A stretch of DNA of 64,000 nucleotides from NCBI RefSeq assembly GCF_003121845.1, contig NZ_QEWQ01000003.1:126501-190500 (forward strand). The letters are read 5' to 3'. The notes beneath the pieces are model-generated. The model had not been told where the DNA came from and did no database searches. It worked only from the letters and a program-made list of their open reading frames with translations. Below are positions 9,687 through 19,053 of this stretch, piece by piece (positions within the stretch are counted from its first letter, which is position 1; every line of letters begins with the position of its first letter). Source of the stretch: Ignatzschineria ureiclastica (GTDB lineage: Bacteria > Pseudomonadota > Gammaproteobacteria > Cardiobacteriales > Wohlfahrtiimonadaceae). The translations under genes and the position numbers were made by a program.

Positions 9687-10628
9687 ATGTTTACTTATGA
9701 AGATGCAATGCGACCTGTTTTAGACTATTTGAAGTCTGGTGAAATAAAACAGAAAAAAGAAATTACTGAAGCTATTTTAGGAGAATCCTATTTTAATCTC
9801 TCAGAAGAAGACAGAGCTCAACAGATATCATCCGGCATTGGTTTATATGCAAGTCGAGTAGGTTGGGCCTTATCTTACCTCTATCAAGCAGGCTTGGTTT
9901 CTCGCCCCAAACGAGCACATTACCAAATGACCGATCGCGGATTAGATGCCTTACTATCAGGAGAAACAATTAACAAACAATATTTAGAATGCTTTGAAGA
10001 ATTTCAAGATTTCCTTGGACGTAACAAGAATATGAAAGAGTCCAATATCAAGCAAACTATAGCTACTCTGACTACTTCCCCCAAATATCTTCCTCAAGAA
10101 GAAACACCAACCGAAATTATCGATCAACAATTAAAGATGCTACATAAAGAACTTTCCAGTGAGTTACTTGAAGAGATTCTTGCAAAAGATGCTTTTTTCT
10201 TCGAGCGGTTAGTGGTTAGGCTACTTTATAAAATAGGCTATGGTAGCCATATAGACCATGCAACAGTAACCAAAAAAAGTGGGGATGATGGTATCGATGG
10301 AATAATTTCTTCTGATCGTCTTGGATTAGATACTGTTTACGTTCAAGCAAAACGGTATGCTAGCGATAATATAATTGGAAATAACCAAATCCGAGATTTT
10401 ATGGGTGCGCTTATTCAAAAAGGAGCTAGCAAAGGGGTTTTTATAACTACTTCTGATTTTTCTGAAGCTGCTAGAAAAGCCGTACAAGAGAATCGCCATC
10501 AAGTTATTGCACTGATTAATGGCCACCAACTGACATCTCTAATGATCGAATATAATATTGGGGTATCTATCGAAAGAGAAATCCATATTAAACGTCTAGA
10601 TAGTGATTTCTTTGATGAAAATTTTTAG
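9687..10628 (+). CDS. mrr: Mrr-type restriction endonuclease (type IV)
   Basis: Mrr proteins cut modified foreign DNA. Residues 1-100 are the winged-helix Mrr_N module (VGWALSYLYQAGLVSRPKRAHY). The C-terminal Mrr_cat nuclease has the usual core: a helix FFERLVVRLLYKIGYG, then GDDGIDGII and the QAK motif in VYVQAKRY, the D...QxK variant of the PD-(D/E)xK active site. All key residues are present. AAGGAAAA lies just before the ATG. The gene is alone on the plus strand between housekeeping genes, which suggests separate acquisition, although there are no mobile ends. Confidence 0.9.
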   Translation: MFTYEDAMRPVLDYLKSGEIKQKKEITEAILGESYFNLSEEDRAQQISSGIGLYASRVGWALSYLYQAGLVSRPKRAHYQMTDRGLDALLSGETINKQYLECFEEFQDFLGRNKNMKESNIKQTIATLTTSPKYLPQEETPTEIIDQQLKMLHKELSSELLEEILAKDAFFFERLVVRLLYKIGYGSHIDHATVTKKSGDDGIDGIISSDRLGLDTVYVQAKRYASDNIIGNNQIRDFMGALIQKGASKGVFITTSDFSEAARKAVQENRHQVIALINGHQLTSLMIEYNIGVSIEREIHIKRLDSDFFDENF

Positions 10629-10636
10629 TTTCTTCC

Positions 10637-10661
10637 TTATCCGATTTTAAAAAAATCGGAT
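10637..10661. terminator. Hairpin after mrr (possible weak terminator)
   Basis: TATCCGATTTT / AAAATCGGAT form a palindromic stem just after the mrr stop. The T run is internal to the stem and no uridine tract follows, so termination is uncertain. Confidence 0.35.
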
Positions 10662-10820
10662 CTTGCAGTTTAAATAGCAAACTCACTTTACATACTTTCA
10701 TGGTAAAATAGCTCTATTTTAATTAGACAATCAATAAAATGCTGAGTTATCAATATAGCTCACAACATTATTTAATCATCGATTGTCTTAATCCTTATTC
10801 TTGATACAAGAGGTAAACTT

Positions 10821-11600
10821 ATGGGATTTTTACAAGGTAAACGCGCCTTAATCGTAGGACTAGCATCAAATCGTTCGATCGCTTGGGGAATTGCTAAAGC
10901 AATGCGTGAGCAAGGTGCTGATTTAGCATTCAGTTTTCATGGCGAACGTTTAGAAGAGCGTGTACGCAATATGGCAGCTGAGCTCGATTCTAATATTGTT
11001 TTTCCTTGCGATGTAGCAAGCGATAGTGAAATTGAGACATTAATGACATCTCTTCATGGTGTTTGGCCTGAAGGGTTTGATATTGTGATTCATTCTGTGG
11101 GCTTTGCACCAAGAGAAGCATTAGAAGGTAATTACCTTGATACTGTCACTCGTGAAAACTTCCAAATTGCGCATGATATCTCTTCTTATAGCTTCGCAGC
11201 ACTTGCAAAAGCAGCCCGTCCTTATCTGCGTCCGGGTGCTTCACTCTTAACACTTACCTATCTTGCAAGCGAGCGCACAGTACAAAACTATAATGTGATG
11301 GGATTAGCCAAAGCCTCTCTTGAAGCGAATGTCCGTTATATGGCAGCAGCACTAGGTGCTGATGGTTTCCGTGTAAATGGTATTTCTGCAGGTCCTATTC
11401 GCACATTAGCCGCTTCGGGTATTGCAAACTTTAAGAGCATGCTTTCAGCCTTTGAAGCCGCAGCGCCAATCGGTCGCTGTGTCACTATTGAAGAAGTAGG
11501 TAATGTGGCCGCATTCCTCTCATCTGATCTTGCATCAGGGATTACTGGCGAAATCACGTACGTAGATGGTGGATTCAATACCGTGATTGCCGGCATGTAA
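10821..11600 (+). CDS. fabI: Enoyl-[acyl-carrier-protein] reductase (NADH) FabI
   Basis: FabI reduces the enoyl-ACP double bond in the last step of each fatty acid elongation cycle and is the target of triclosan. The 259-residue short-chain dehydrogenase has the atypical NAD site [13 protein letters not shown] and the active-site pair [12 protein letters not shown] (Tyr-x6-Lys). The C-terminal SGIxTLAASGI segment is the usual substrate loop. Length matches E. coli FabI (262). AAGAGGT precedes the ATG. It is a monocistronic unit with its own terminator, apart from the fab cluster at 19.6-23 kb. Confidence 0.96.
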   Translation: MGFLQGKRALIVGLASNRSIAWGIAKAMREQGADLAFSFHGERLEERVRNMAAELDSNIVFPCDVASDSEIETLMTSLHGVWPEGFDIVIHSVGFAPREALEGNYLDTVTRENFQIAHDISSYSFAALAKAARPYLRPGASLLTLTYLASERTVQNYNVMGLAKASLEANVRYMAAALGADGFRVNGISAGPIRTLAASGIANFKSMLSAFEAAAPIGRCVTIEEVGNVAAFLSSDLASGITGEITYVDGGFNTVIAGM

Positions 11601-11667
11601 TTGAACCTCATTACAATATGAGGATATTGCATCAATCAAAAATAGACCTCATTACAAATAGACTTAA

Positions 11668-11705
11668 CCCCAAGAGATCACAAATAATCTCTTGGGGTTT
11701 TTATT
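11668..11705 (+). terminator. Intrinsic terminator of fabI
   Basis: Stem CCCCAAGAGAT / ATCTCTTGGGG with a T-rich tail, 68 bp after fabI. Confidence 0.93.
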
Positions 11706-11929
11706 TTATTTCAAACAGTTGTTCTAATCATTTCATTGAAAACTAATGGTTAGTATTCACTTTTTTCATTTTTTATCTTTTTGTAACATTACAATAGGAC
11801 ATAAAAGCAAGAGAAGTTTTCTATTCTATTTCATAATAATTATTTTTGATAATCAAAACTATATAAAATAGGTCTTAGACTACCTATGAGATAAATCAAT
11901 TATCTCGACACTAAAAGTGCGATATACAT

Positions 11930-11958
11930 TTGACAAGGCTAGTAATAACGACTATGAT
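11930..11958 (+). promoter_or_regulatory. Consensus sigma-70 promoter of the candidate sRNA
   Basis: TTGACA at 11930-11935 and TATGAT at 11953-11958 are separated by exactly 17 bp. No open reading frame starts within the next 380 bp, but a terminator follows about 60 bp after the expected start site. Confidence 0.8.
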
Positions 11959-11963
11959 ATGCA

Positions 11964-12047
11964 GGACGCTTGAGCAATCGAGCGTTCTCCTCCATATCCT
12001 CCTTTGGTGGTTATTTTGCCGACTCTTTTAGAGCTCGGCTTTTTTTT
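11964..12047 (+). ncRNA. Candidate small RNA with CCUCC anti-SD-like segments
   Basis: The unit runs from the expected start after the consensus promoter to the end of a terminator, about 84 nt. Hairpin 1 pairs 11964-11973 with 11978-11987 (core ACGCTTGA / TCGAGCGT) and is capped by a GCAA tetraloop. A pyrimidine-rich linker follows with CTCCTCC (11987-11993) and TCCTCC (11997-12002), both complementary to Shine-Dalgarno sequences. The terminator stem GCCGA-CUCU / AGAG-UCGGC ends in eight T. No ORF fits within it. The layout resembles trans-acting regulatory RNAs with CCUCC target motifs, but I do not recognise the family. Confidence 0.7.
12018..12047 (+). terminator. Terminator of the candidate sRNA
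   Basis: GCCGA (12018-12022) pairs with TCGGC (12035-12039), with an inner CTCT/AGAG stem. A run of eight T follows. Confidence 0.88.
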
Positions 12048-12342
12048 GGCTGTGAAATGGTCACATTTCTACACGATCTTCTCAAATAACAATTTATAAA
12101 AGAGCGCTACGATCCATATTGCCCTCAAAATTGCGCAAAAAATCCACTTTATTCTTACAAAGATGTTAGATGTTTTTAAAAAAAGTTAATTATTGTCATA
12201 ATACTGACACTATTTTAAAGTAGCCATCATTGGTTAATGATAATTTTTAAAAGAATTCCTTTTCAGTTTAAAGGTAATTATTTTAAAATAACGCATTGCA
12301 ACATTAGTCTAAATACGTCCCTATATACTATCTGGAATTATT

Positions 12343-13623
12343 ATGAAACAATCCCGACTTACATTATCTCGACTATTCAGTAGCTTTCTCATAGGAGCCA
12401 GTTTGATGACAACCTTGCACAATCCGCTCTTCGCAAATGATCAAATCAACACATCTCAAGCATCGCAAGTATCTGAAGCGCAATTATTACAAACCTCTTC
12501 TTATGCATTTCCAAGTCTTGCTGAAGCGGCTAAAACTGAAGTAATGCACTATACAATGCCTTACCGTACAGGAGAGATGGCCAATGCAAGTGCGCTTCTG
12601 TTCTATCCTACAACTGAGAAACCACAAGAGGGTTGGAAAATTGTTGTCTGGACACATGGCACCGTTGGAGTTGCTCATAACTGTGCACCAAGCTTACAGC
12701 CTATTAATGATAACTTTAAAGTACTTGCACAATCACTATTAGATGCAGGCTATGTTATTGTTGCCCCTGATTATGAGGGCTTAGGTCAACAGAGAATCCA
12801 TCCTTACCTAAATCTTAAAAGTGAAGCGGATGCGGCAATCTATGCAGTCAATGCATTAAAGAATGCACATCCTGATGACTTTCAAGGAGATTGGATGGTC
12901 GTCGGACAATCTCAAGGCGGACAAGCAGCCATTGGTACAGCGGAATATGCGAATAATGATCCTTATTTCAAAGGGGCTGTCGCAGGCGCACCCGCTTCTA
13001 GTTTAGATTATATTATTGGTACTGTTGCTCCGAAAGCCTTAACACAACTCGATCAAGCTGAAGCCAATGCGGGAATCCCCCTATCAGAACGCAACTCGCT
13101 ACACTCTTTTGCCACCCTTCTCTCTTATGGCGCTTTTGTCGGGATCGGTATTAAGGCTGATCATCCTGATTTTGATTATGAATCACTCTTCTATCCGCGA
13201 TCACAACCGCTTGCCGCTAAAGCAGAGGATCATGAGAATCAACCGGGACTTTGCCTCAATGAGTTACGAGAACTCTGGAAAGCAGATATCCGCGCCTTTT
13301 TAGCAGAAAATCCTCACCACCAATTAACTGATTATCCTGGCATTAATATTGATATCTTTGAGCATAATCCCGTACTACTCGATTTCTTCAAAATTAGTCA
13401 ACCCGGCACACAACGAATCGATAAACCTTTGCTCATTATCCAAGGTGAGAAAGATACCAATGTTCCGGCAGGTGTGACGACGATTCTTGCTGAGCGATTA
13501 AAATCATTAGGTTCAGAAGCAGTGGATCTTGTTATCGTTCCCGAGGCATCGCATCAAGAAGCTATTGTTTGGGAAAATGATCGTGTCGTTGAATTTGTCG
13601 AATCGGTGATGCCTGCAAAATAG
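12343..13623 (+). CDS. Secreted alpha/beta hydrolase (secretory lipase family)
   Basis: A 426-residue exported hydrolase. The first 31 residues form a signal peptide (hydrophobic core FSSFLIGASLMTTL, ending in LFAND). The mature part has an HGT oxyanion-type turn in VVWTHGTVGV and the nucleophile elbow VVGQSQGGQAA (GxSxG). A candidate acid lies in IQGEKDTNVPAG and a candidate histidine in EASHQEAI. This order matches the secretory lipase/LIP-type family, whose members act on lipids or esters. The large lid region between the nucleophile and the acid is present. It is a single gene with its own terminator. Confidence 0.82.
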   Translation: MKQSRLTLSRLFSSFLIGASLMTTLHNPLFANDQINTSQASQVSEAQLLQTSSYAFPSLAEAAKTEVMHYTMPYRTGEMANASALLFYPTTEKPQEGWKIVVWTHGTVGVAHNCAPSLQPINDNFKVLAQSLLDAGYVIVAPDYEGLGQQRIHPYLNLKSEADAAIYAVNALKNAHPDDFQGDWMVVGQSQGGQAAIGTAEYANNDPYFKGAVAGAPASSLDYIIGTVAPKALTQLDQAEANAGIPLSERNSLHSFATLLSYGAFVGIGIKADHPDFDYESLFYPRSQPLAAKAEDHENQPGLCLNELRELWKADIRAFLAENPHHQLTDYPGINIDIFEHNPVLLDFFKISQPGTQRIDKPLLIIQGEKDTNVPAGVTTILAERLKSLGSEAVDLVIVPEASHQEAIVWENDRVVEFVESVMPAK

Positions 13624-13689
13624 AGATTCCCTCTTTCGGAATATCATCAATACAATAAGTACAACAAATACAATCAATATTGATAAAGT

Positions 13690-13720
13690 AAGGTTACCGG
13701 ATAGAGGTAACCTTTTTTAT
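13690..13720 (+). terminator. Intrinsic terminator of the lipase gene
   Basis: AGGTTACC / GGTAACCT stem, then TTTTTTAT. It sits in the 100-bp gap between the convergent lipase and priA genes. Confidence 0.85.
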
Positions 13721-13722
13721 CA

Positions 13723-15930
13723 CTAACTGAAATCGATCGGATCAACCTCGATCAACAAGCGAATATCTTTACGCACATTGGCCTCATAAATATAGCGTAA
13801 TTGTAACGCCATTTGATGCAACTTTGTTCGAGATTGAGATTTAAAAATAGTGTGCACCCGATAGTAATCTTGTCGGCGACTTAAATTATTAGGCATCACT
13901 GGCGTAACTTCTACCTCCTCTATTGTGGGTAAAAAGGCCATAATTCCTTCTAAATAGTGATACGCCTCCATTTCACTCCGCGCTTCTACTTGTACTAATA
14001 TCTGATAGGCATAAGGCGGTAACTCTAATAATTGTCGAATTTCTAACGCCTCTAATGCGTACGCATGGTATCCCACTTTCGGTAATTGATGAAAAAGGGC
14101 ATGTTCCGGAAACATTGTCTGCACCATCACTTTTCCTCGTTTCTCGCCTCGACCCGCTCGCCCTGAAACCTGAACCAAAAGTTGGGCGAGCTTCTCATCT
14201 GCACGAAAATCATTGGCAAAAAAGAGCCCATCACTATTAAGCAGAACCACGAGCGTGATATTTGGAAAATCATGCCCCTTCGCTAACATCTGCGTACCGA
14301 TAATAATATCCGCAGAAGCTTCCCCAATTTGTGTCAGATGCGCTTCTAGATCGCGGCTATTTTTAACACTATCTCGATCAAAACGAAGCACATTCGCCTG
14401 TGGAAATGCATCACTTAACACCTTTTCAATCTTCTGAGTTCCCACACCTAACTCTTTGAAAGTCTTGCCCCCACAGGCAGTACAATGATCGGGATAAGGA
14501 TAGTGCCGACCACATTGATGACAATGCAACTTTCCCGTTGTTCGATGATAATTCAGATAGCAGCTACAATGATCACATTCAAGCATCACACCACAATCAA
14601 GACAAGCTAATACCGGTGAAAATCCTCGACGATTTAAGAAGATGAGGACTTGCTCTTTACGCGCAATAGTCGCTTCAATGGCCTCTAATACACGATTGGA
14701 AATCCCATCATAGACCTTCTCTTCATGACAATTGATAATCTCCCAGTCCGGCATTTTCCCAGATACCCGCTCCGGCAAGGGATAGTAACGAAATCGCCCT
14801 TGTTCAATATTTAAAATACTCTCATAAGTAGGAGTCGCACTCCCTAAAATAAGGGGCACAGATTCTAAAATAGCCCGCTTAATCGCACTATTGTGCGCTG
14901 AATAACGTACTCCATCTCGCTGAATGTAAGAGCCATCATGCGCTTCATCGATAATCATCAACCCTAATCGTGCAAAAGGGGTAAAGAGCGCTGAGCGAGT
15001 GCCGATGACTAGATCTAATTCCCCTAACATAGCGCCTCGCCACGTGGCAAATCGTTCACTATCGGTCACTTGAGAGTGAATCACACCCACACGAACCCCT
15101 AAAGCCTGCACGATTCGACTCACAAATTGTGGCGTAAGACCAATTTCCGGCACGAGCATTAAGACCTGCTCGCCTCTGGCTAATACTGCCCTTGCAATCT
15201 CCGTATAAACGGCTGTCTTACCAGAACCTGTAACCCCTTCAATAAAAGAGATTCGATCTTGAGGGTTTCGCGCTTCAATCGCTTGTTGCACAACGGTATC
15301 CACGATCGACTGCTGTGCTTCTGTCAACTGATGTGCCGGCTCTTTTGTAGGAAATTGGGGTGAAGCAATTTCATTATGTAGTCGTTCTTGAACCTCTAAC
15401 AGCCCCTCTTGGACTAAAGCCCGGCAATGATTTTTAAAATTAGGAAAAGCCCGCAGTAGATCTGCTTCACTATAATATTTCTCAGGTGAAAGAGAGTTTA
15501 GGATTGCTAATTTCGCCTTTGCTCGTTGATTCTCTTTGGCTTCTCGCCACATCATACCGGCAGGTGTCATTTGATAGGTAAGCTCAACGGCAAATAGTGA
15601 ACGACCTTGCCGAAGTGATGCCGGTAAAAATAACTGAATCACTTCCCCAATCGGAGCATGATAGTAACTTGCCATCCACTTCGCCAATGCTAATAACTGA
15701 GGCTGTAAAATCGGAGCTTCATCAAGGATTGTTGTAACGGCTTTGAGCTTTTCACGAGGATAATCACTCTCTGATTTTACCGCCATCACAACACCTACGA
15801 CTCTACGACCAGCAAAATTGATCTCTACACGAATGCCCTCTTTAACAGGAATCGGCGTTAGATAATCAAAAGTTTTATAGAGTGGACAAGGTAAAGCCAC
15901 TTCCACAATATCTGCCGGTTGTTCCATCAA
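13723..15930 (-). CDS. priA: Primosomal protein N', replication restart helicase PriA
   Basis: PriA reloads the replisome at stalled forks. The 735-residue protein has the N-terminal 3' DNA-binding domain, a winged helix, helicase motifs GVTGSGKTAVY and DEAHDGSY, and the zinc-binding insert with the full set of paired cysteines (CLDCGVMLECDHCSCYL ... CHQCGRHY ... CTACGG). The C-terminal domain follows. Length matches the family (~732). It is transcribed alone, with no close gene on the minus strand. Confidence 0.96.
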   Translation of the reverse strand: MMEQPADIVEVALPCPLYKTFDYLTPIPVKEGIRVEINFAGRRVVGVVMAVKSESDYPREKLKAVTTILDEAPILQPQLLALAKWMASYYHAPIGEVIQLFLPASLRQGRSLFAVELTYQMTPAGMMWREAKENQRAKAKLAILNSLSPEKYYSEADLLRAFPNFKNHCRALVQEGLLEVQERLHNEIASPQFPTKEPAHQLTEAQQSIVDTVVQQAIEARNPQDRISFIEGVTGSGKTAVYTEIARAVLARGEQVLMLVPEIGLTPQFVSRIVQALGVRVGVIHSQVTDSERFATWRGAMLGELDLVIGTRSALFTPFARLGLMIIDEAHDGSYIQRDGVRYSAHNSAIKRAILESVPLILGSATPTYESILNIEQGRFRYYPLPERVSGKMPDWEIINCHEEKVYDGISNRVLEAIEATIARKEQVLIFLNRRGFSPVLACLDCGVMLECDHCSCYLNYHRTTGKLHCHQCGRHYPYPDHCTACGGKTFKELGVGTQKIEKVLSDAFPQANVLRFDRDSVKNSRDLEAHLTQIGEASADIIIGTQMLAKGHDFPNITLVVLLNSDGLFFANDFRADEKLAQLLVQVSGRAGRGEKRGKVMVQTMFPEHALFHQLPKVGYHAYALEALEIRQLLELPPYAYQILVQVEARSEMEAYHYLEGIMAFLPTIEEVEVTPVMPNNLSRRQDYYRVHTIFKSQSRTKLHQMALQLRYIYEANVRKDIRLLIEVDPIDFS

Positions 15931-16032
15931 TCTCTTCTCTCCTCATAACTGCCGAATAGTGAACAGAGTATAGTTTACCATCTCTGTCTTAAATCCCTAT
16001 AAGATCATTTTGTTATCTAAAACTGATGCAAT

Positions 16033-16061
16033 TAAAAAACCGAGCATTCTACGATACTCGG
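16033..16061 (-). terminator. Terminator of sohB (minus strand), beyond MITE copy 4
   Basis: Read on the minus strand, CCGAGTAT pairs with ATGCTCGG (one wobble) and is followed by TTTTTT. It lies about 195 bp past the sohB stop, with a MITE between them. Confidence 0.75.
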
Positions 16062-16064
16062 TTA

Positions 16065-16195
16065 TATAGTAAGATCAGCTGACAATAAGCATTATTTAAA
16101 GGCCGAGCATCGGCTGATCGAGGTAAGAAAGCTGTTCTATCCGGCATTTTGCAAATGGTGTTTAATAAGACTTTATGTTCTTTTCAATTCCCTAT
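16065..16195 (+). repeat. MITE copy 4 (right end lost)
   Basis: Left end TATAGTAAGATCAGCTGACA, then the GGCCGAGCATCGGCTGATCG core and TCCGGCATTTTGCAAATGGTG. The terminal TTTACTATA is missing, and the edge is blurred near 16195. It lies in the 3' flank of sohB, before that gene's terminator. Confidence 0.75.
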
Positions 16196-16255
16196 TCGCA
16201 GCCCTGAAACAATCCTAATGTCCTAATATCCTAACATCTTAAAATAATCATTAAG

Positions 16256-17461
16256 TTAGAATGGAATACGCTTCATAATACGCGTCAAGAAACGAGAAAG
16301 CCCTTGGCGAACCGTTGTCTTCTCCACATATTTAATGCTATAGACATTATAATCTTCAATAGCATCTAAAATATAAGCATCACTTGTTTTAAGTTCATCC
16401 ACTAACTTTAATTCTAAACCTTTCACCGCCAACCAATACTCACCAGTTGCGATCGCTTCGATATCCAATTCAGGACGGTATTGCTGTACAAAGTTCTTAA
16501 ATACTTTATGAATTGCCACTAACTCTTCGGTAAATTTCTCTTTCGCTTCATCGGTATTCTCACCGAACATTGTCACCGTACGCTTATATTCTCCGGCGGT
16601 AAACTGTTCATAATCCACATTATATTTCTTTAATACTTTATGGAAGTTTGGCATTGCCGCAACAACGCCAATAGAACCCACAATCGCAAAAGGTGCAGCC
16701 ACAATATGATTTGCCACACAGGCCATTAAGTACCCACCACTTGCAGCAACTTCATCAACTGAAACAGTCAATTTAAGACCTTTATCGCGAATACGCACTA
16801 ATTGTGATGCCGCCAATCCATAGCTATTCACCGCTCCGCCTGGACTGGTTAATTTCACTAAGACTTCATCTTCTGGCTTGGCTATATGTAAAAGTGCCGA
16901 GACCTCTTCACGAAGATTTTTCACCTCTTCTGCATGCACATCGCCATCAAATTCTAATACATAGAGGGTCTTCGATTTAGGTTCAACACTCTCCTCTTCC
17001 TCTTTTTTCCAGAATTGCCAGAAGCGCTTCGGTTTTGTCTCTTTAGCCGTTTTTGTAGCTTTTATACTCTGATTAGATTGAGTTGATTGAGTTGATTGAG
17101 TTGATTGGGTTGATTGGGTTGATTGAGTCGACTGCTCTGATTCTACAGAGCGATCTCTATCTAAAGCATGATCTGCTTCTTGCTTATTCTCTACTTTATC
17201 TGCACTATCAGCATTATCTGATTTTTTGTTTTTTGATACGTCAGATTGATCATTCTCTTCTGAATCTTGTTTACTAAACTCTAAAAATCCCTCCTCAATT
17301 TGGGTAAAACGATCACCTAGGTCTTTAAACTCTATTTTACCGCCACTATTGCCGCTATTGGCATTCCGTAGCGAGGCTAAAAAGAGAATCACAGCAATAA
17401 ACCCTACTAATAAGGTCGCTGTTTTTGCCAAAAAAAGAATAAAATCAATTAAATAAATCAT
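16256..17461 (-). CDS. sohB: Inner membrane peptidase SohB (S49 family)
   Basis: SohB is a membrane-anchored serine protease related to signal peptide peptidase SppA. An N-terminal membrane helix (residues 1-30) precedes a low-complexity, acidic linker and the S49 domain, with nucleophile region VDEVAASGGYLMACVA and IVGSIGVVAAMPN. At 401 residues it is longer than E. coli SohB (349). Much of the excess is the linker at about 65-140, which includes six tandem STQ units (111-128) encoded by a 9-bp DNA repeat. Copy number may vary in frame. The gene is monocistronic. Confidence 0.9.
   Translation of the reverse strand: MIYLIDFILFLAKTATLLVGFIAVILFLASLRNANSGNSGGKIEFKDLGDRFTQIEEGFLEFSKQDSEENDQSDVSKNKKSDNADSADKVENKQEADHALDRDRSVESEQSTQSTQSTQSTQSTQSTQSNQSIKATKTAKETKPKRFWQFWKKEEEESVEPKSKTLYVLEFDGDVHAEEVKNLREEVSALLHIAKPEDEVLVKLTSPGGAVNSYGLAASQLVRIRDKGLKLTVSVDEVAASGGYLMACVANHIVAAPFAIVGSIGVVAAMPNFHKVLKKYNVDYEQFTAGEYKRTVTMFGENTDEAKEKFTEELVAIHKVFKNFVQQYRPELDIEAIATGEYWLAVKGLELKLVDELKTSDAYILDAIEDYNVYSIKYVEKTTVRQGLSRFLTRIMKRIPF
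17075..17131. repeat. sohB: 9-bp tandem repeat inside sohB
   Basis: About six units of a 9-mer of the form GTTGATTGA/G in tandem encode (Ser-Thr-Gln)n on the minus strand. Two units differ by one base. Length change by whole units keeps the frame. Confidence 0.85.
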
Positions 17462-17483
17462 ATATATCTATATCACCTAATGA

Positions 17484-17519
17484 TAAAAAACCTGATCCAT
17501 CTTTTCAGAGAATCAGGTT
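17484..17519 (-). terminator. Terminator of the parvulin gene (minus strand)
   Basis: AACCTGAT / ATCAGGTT stem with TTTTTTATC following on the minus strand. It separates the parvulin-bolA unit from sohB. Confidence 0.88.
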
Positions 17520-17677
17520 GAAATGTGTATTATCTCTACTGAACTACAGATTGTAGCAGAATAAAAATATTCGTTATCTAATTTAAGCAGTCTACTTTGA
17601 ATATATCAGTAATCTTACTATCAAAGCTGACTCTGGATGCTCTAGTTTATTTTCTCGCTTATTTTATTAGATCGATC

Positions 17678-18571
17678 TTATTTTTTCTCAGCAGGTAATT
17701 CAACTTTAACGCCTTGTTGTACTTTATTCACATATTCTTGGAATAAAGGCTGTGCCAGTTGTAATTTAGTTGCTTCATCTAAATCAGCATAAGGGGTAAT
17801 TTCAAGATCACGAACATCATCTAATACAATCACGTGATAGCCAAATTGTGATTGTACAGGTTTTTGAGTCATATCACCTTTTTTCATGGTTTTAAGCGCT
17901 TCACCAAAACTTGGGTCCATCATTGATAAACGGAACCAGCCACCAATGCTACCATCACGCTCAGCTGTCGCTGTATCAAGTGATTTTTCTTTAGCATCTT
18001 TAGCAAACAGCGCTTTTTTCGCATCAGGTGTTTTCTCTTTGTTGATTGCATCAATGATTGCTTGTGCTTCTTCTGCAGTCTCAACTAAAATGTGTGATGC
18101 TTCATACTCTTGCTTTTCAAGTTGAGACACAGCAGCATCATATTGTGCTTGAATCTCTTTATCTGAAATTTCACCTTTCTTAACCATATTTTGGAAAAGA
18201 AGATTAGTCAGAAGATTGTCACTGACCAATTTAACACGCATTTGATAATCAGCATCTTTATCTAAACCACGTTTTACAGCTTCTTTTGCCAATGCTTCTT
18301 GAGTACCGAGCATTAAAACAAGCTGTTTTGCTAGCTCTTCATTTTCTACCGCGTTCGCTTGAATGCCTTGGGATAGTAATAAGTAACTCTCAAACTCCGC
18401 CTTAGAAACATCACGCCCATCTACTTTTGCCACTGGATCTTGGAATACATATATTGATTCTTCATCTACAGCGGGTGCCGTAGTTGTCGCAGCCGGTTGC
18501 TGTGCAATGGCCATTGAAAATGCGCCCATTAATGCGGTCGTTAATAACGTTGTTTTGAATAATTTTTTCAT
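17678..18571 (-). CDS. Periplasmic peptidyl-prolyl isomerase, parvulin type
   Basis: A 297-residue exported foldase. A signal peptide ends at AIAQQPA (about residue 24). An N-terminal SurA-like helical segment contains DPVAKVDGRDVSKAEFE. The PpiC domain has ASHILVETAEEAQ, the GGWF motif, and FGYHVIVLDD. Such proteins assist folding of outer-membrane or secreted proteins. It follows bolA with a 13-bp gap, so the two are cotranscribed. Members beside bolA/yciB are usually annotated as PpiC/PrsA-like. Whether it is a true SurA is doubtful because there is only one PPIase domain. Confidence 0.88.
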   Translation of the reverse strand: MKKLFKTTLLTTALMGAFSMAIAQQPAATTTAPAVDEESIYVFQDPVAKVDGRDVSKAEFESYLLLSQGIQANAVENEELAKQLVLMLGTQEALAKEAVKRGLDKDADYQMRVKLVSDNLLTNLLFQNMVKKGEISDKEIQAQYDAAVSQLEKQEYEASHILVETAEEAQAIIDAINKEKTPDAKKALFAKDAKEKSLDTATAERDGSIGGWFRLSMMDPSFGEALKTMKKGDMTQKPVQSQFGYHVIVLDDVRDLEITPYADLDEATKLQLAQPLFQEYVNKVQQGVKVELPAEKK

Positions 18572-18584
18572 TTTTACTCTTCCC

Positions 18585-18857
18585 TTATGGTTCTTGAGTC
18601 ATAACTTGAATACTTAATGCGTGAATCTCATTCTGCATCATGGTATCTAATGCTTGATAAATCAAGCGATGTTGCTTAATTAATGTCAATCCCTCTAATT
18701 TAGGTGAGGCAATTTTCACTGTAAAATGCCCACCGCCACCGCGCGCCCCTGCATGACCTGCATGCAAATGGCTATCATCAATGACTTCTAAATAAGTCGG
18801 AGACAATGATTCAGTCAACAAGGTTCTAATTTTATCTAATCTTGCTTGATTATTCAT
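18585..18857 (-). CDS. BolA family protein
   Basis: A 90-residue BolA/YrbA-type protein. BolA-like proteins work with monothiol glutaredoxins in iron-sulfur cluster handling, or act as regulators of morphology. The DSHLHAGHAGARGGGGHFTVKI segment and the following LIKQHRLIYQAL helix are diagnostic of the BolA (rather than IbaG) branch. It is first in a two-gene unit with the parvulin gene and lies downstream of yciB. This order is common in gammaproteobacteria. Confidence 0.92.
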   Translation of the reverse strand: MNNQARLDKIRTLLTESLSPTYLEVIDDSHLHAGHAGARGGGGHFTVKIASPKLEGLTLIKQHRLIYQALDTMMQNEIHALSIQVMTQEP

Positions 18858-19053
18858 CTTTTTTATCTATCTTCTACATTAACTATAATAAACCTATTAC
18901 TATAATACCATTTATAACTCTTTTTATTTTCAATAAAAACAGCACTAATAACCAGATAGATATAGCCTATAAGGCTATTAAGACTATTCAAACTATCTAG
19001 TAATAATGCCTATTAACATAATGAATAAGATCTAAATCCTTCTGAAATTGGTA

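Noticed and set aside
17075-17131. Tandem repeat as a CRISPR or intergenic satellite
   Set aside because: Units are 9 bp with no spacers and lie inside the sohB frame.
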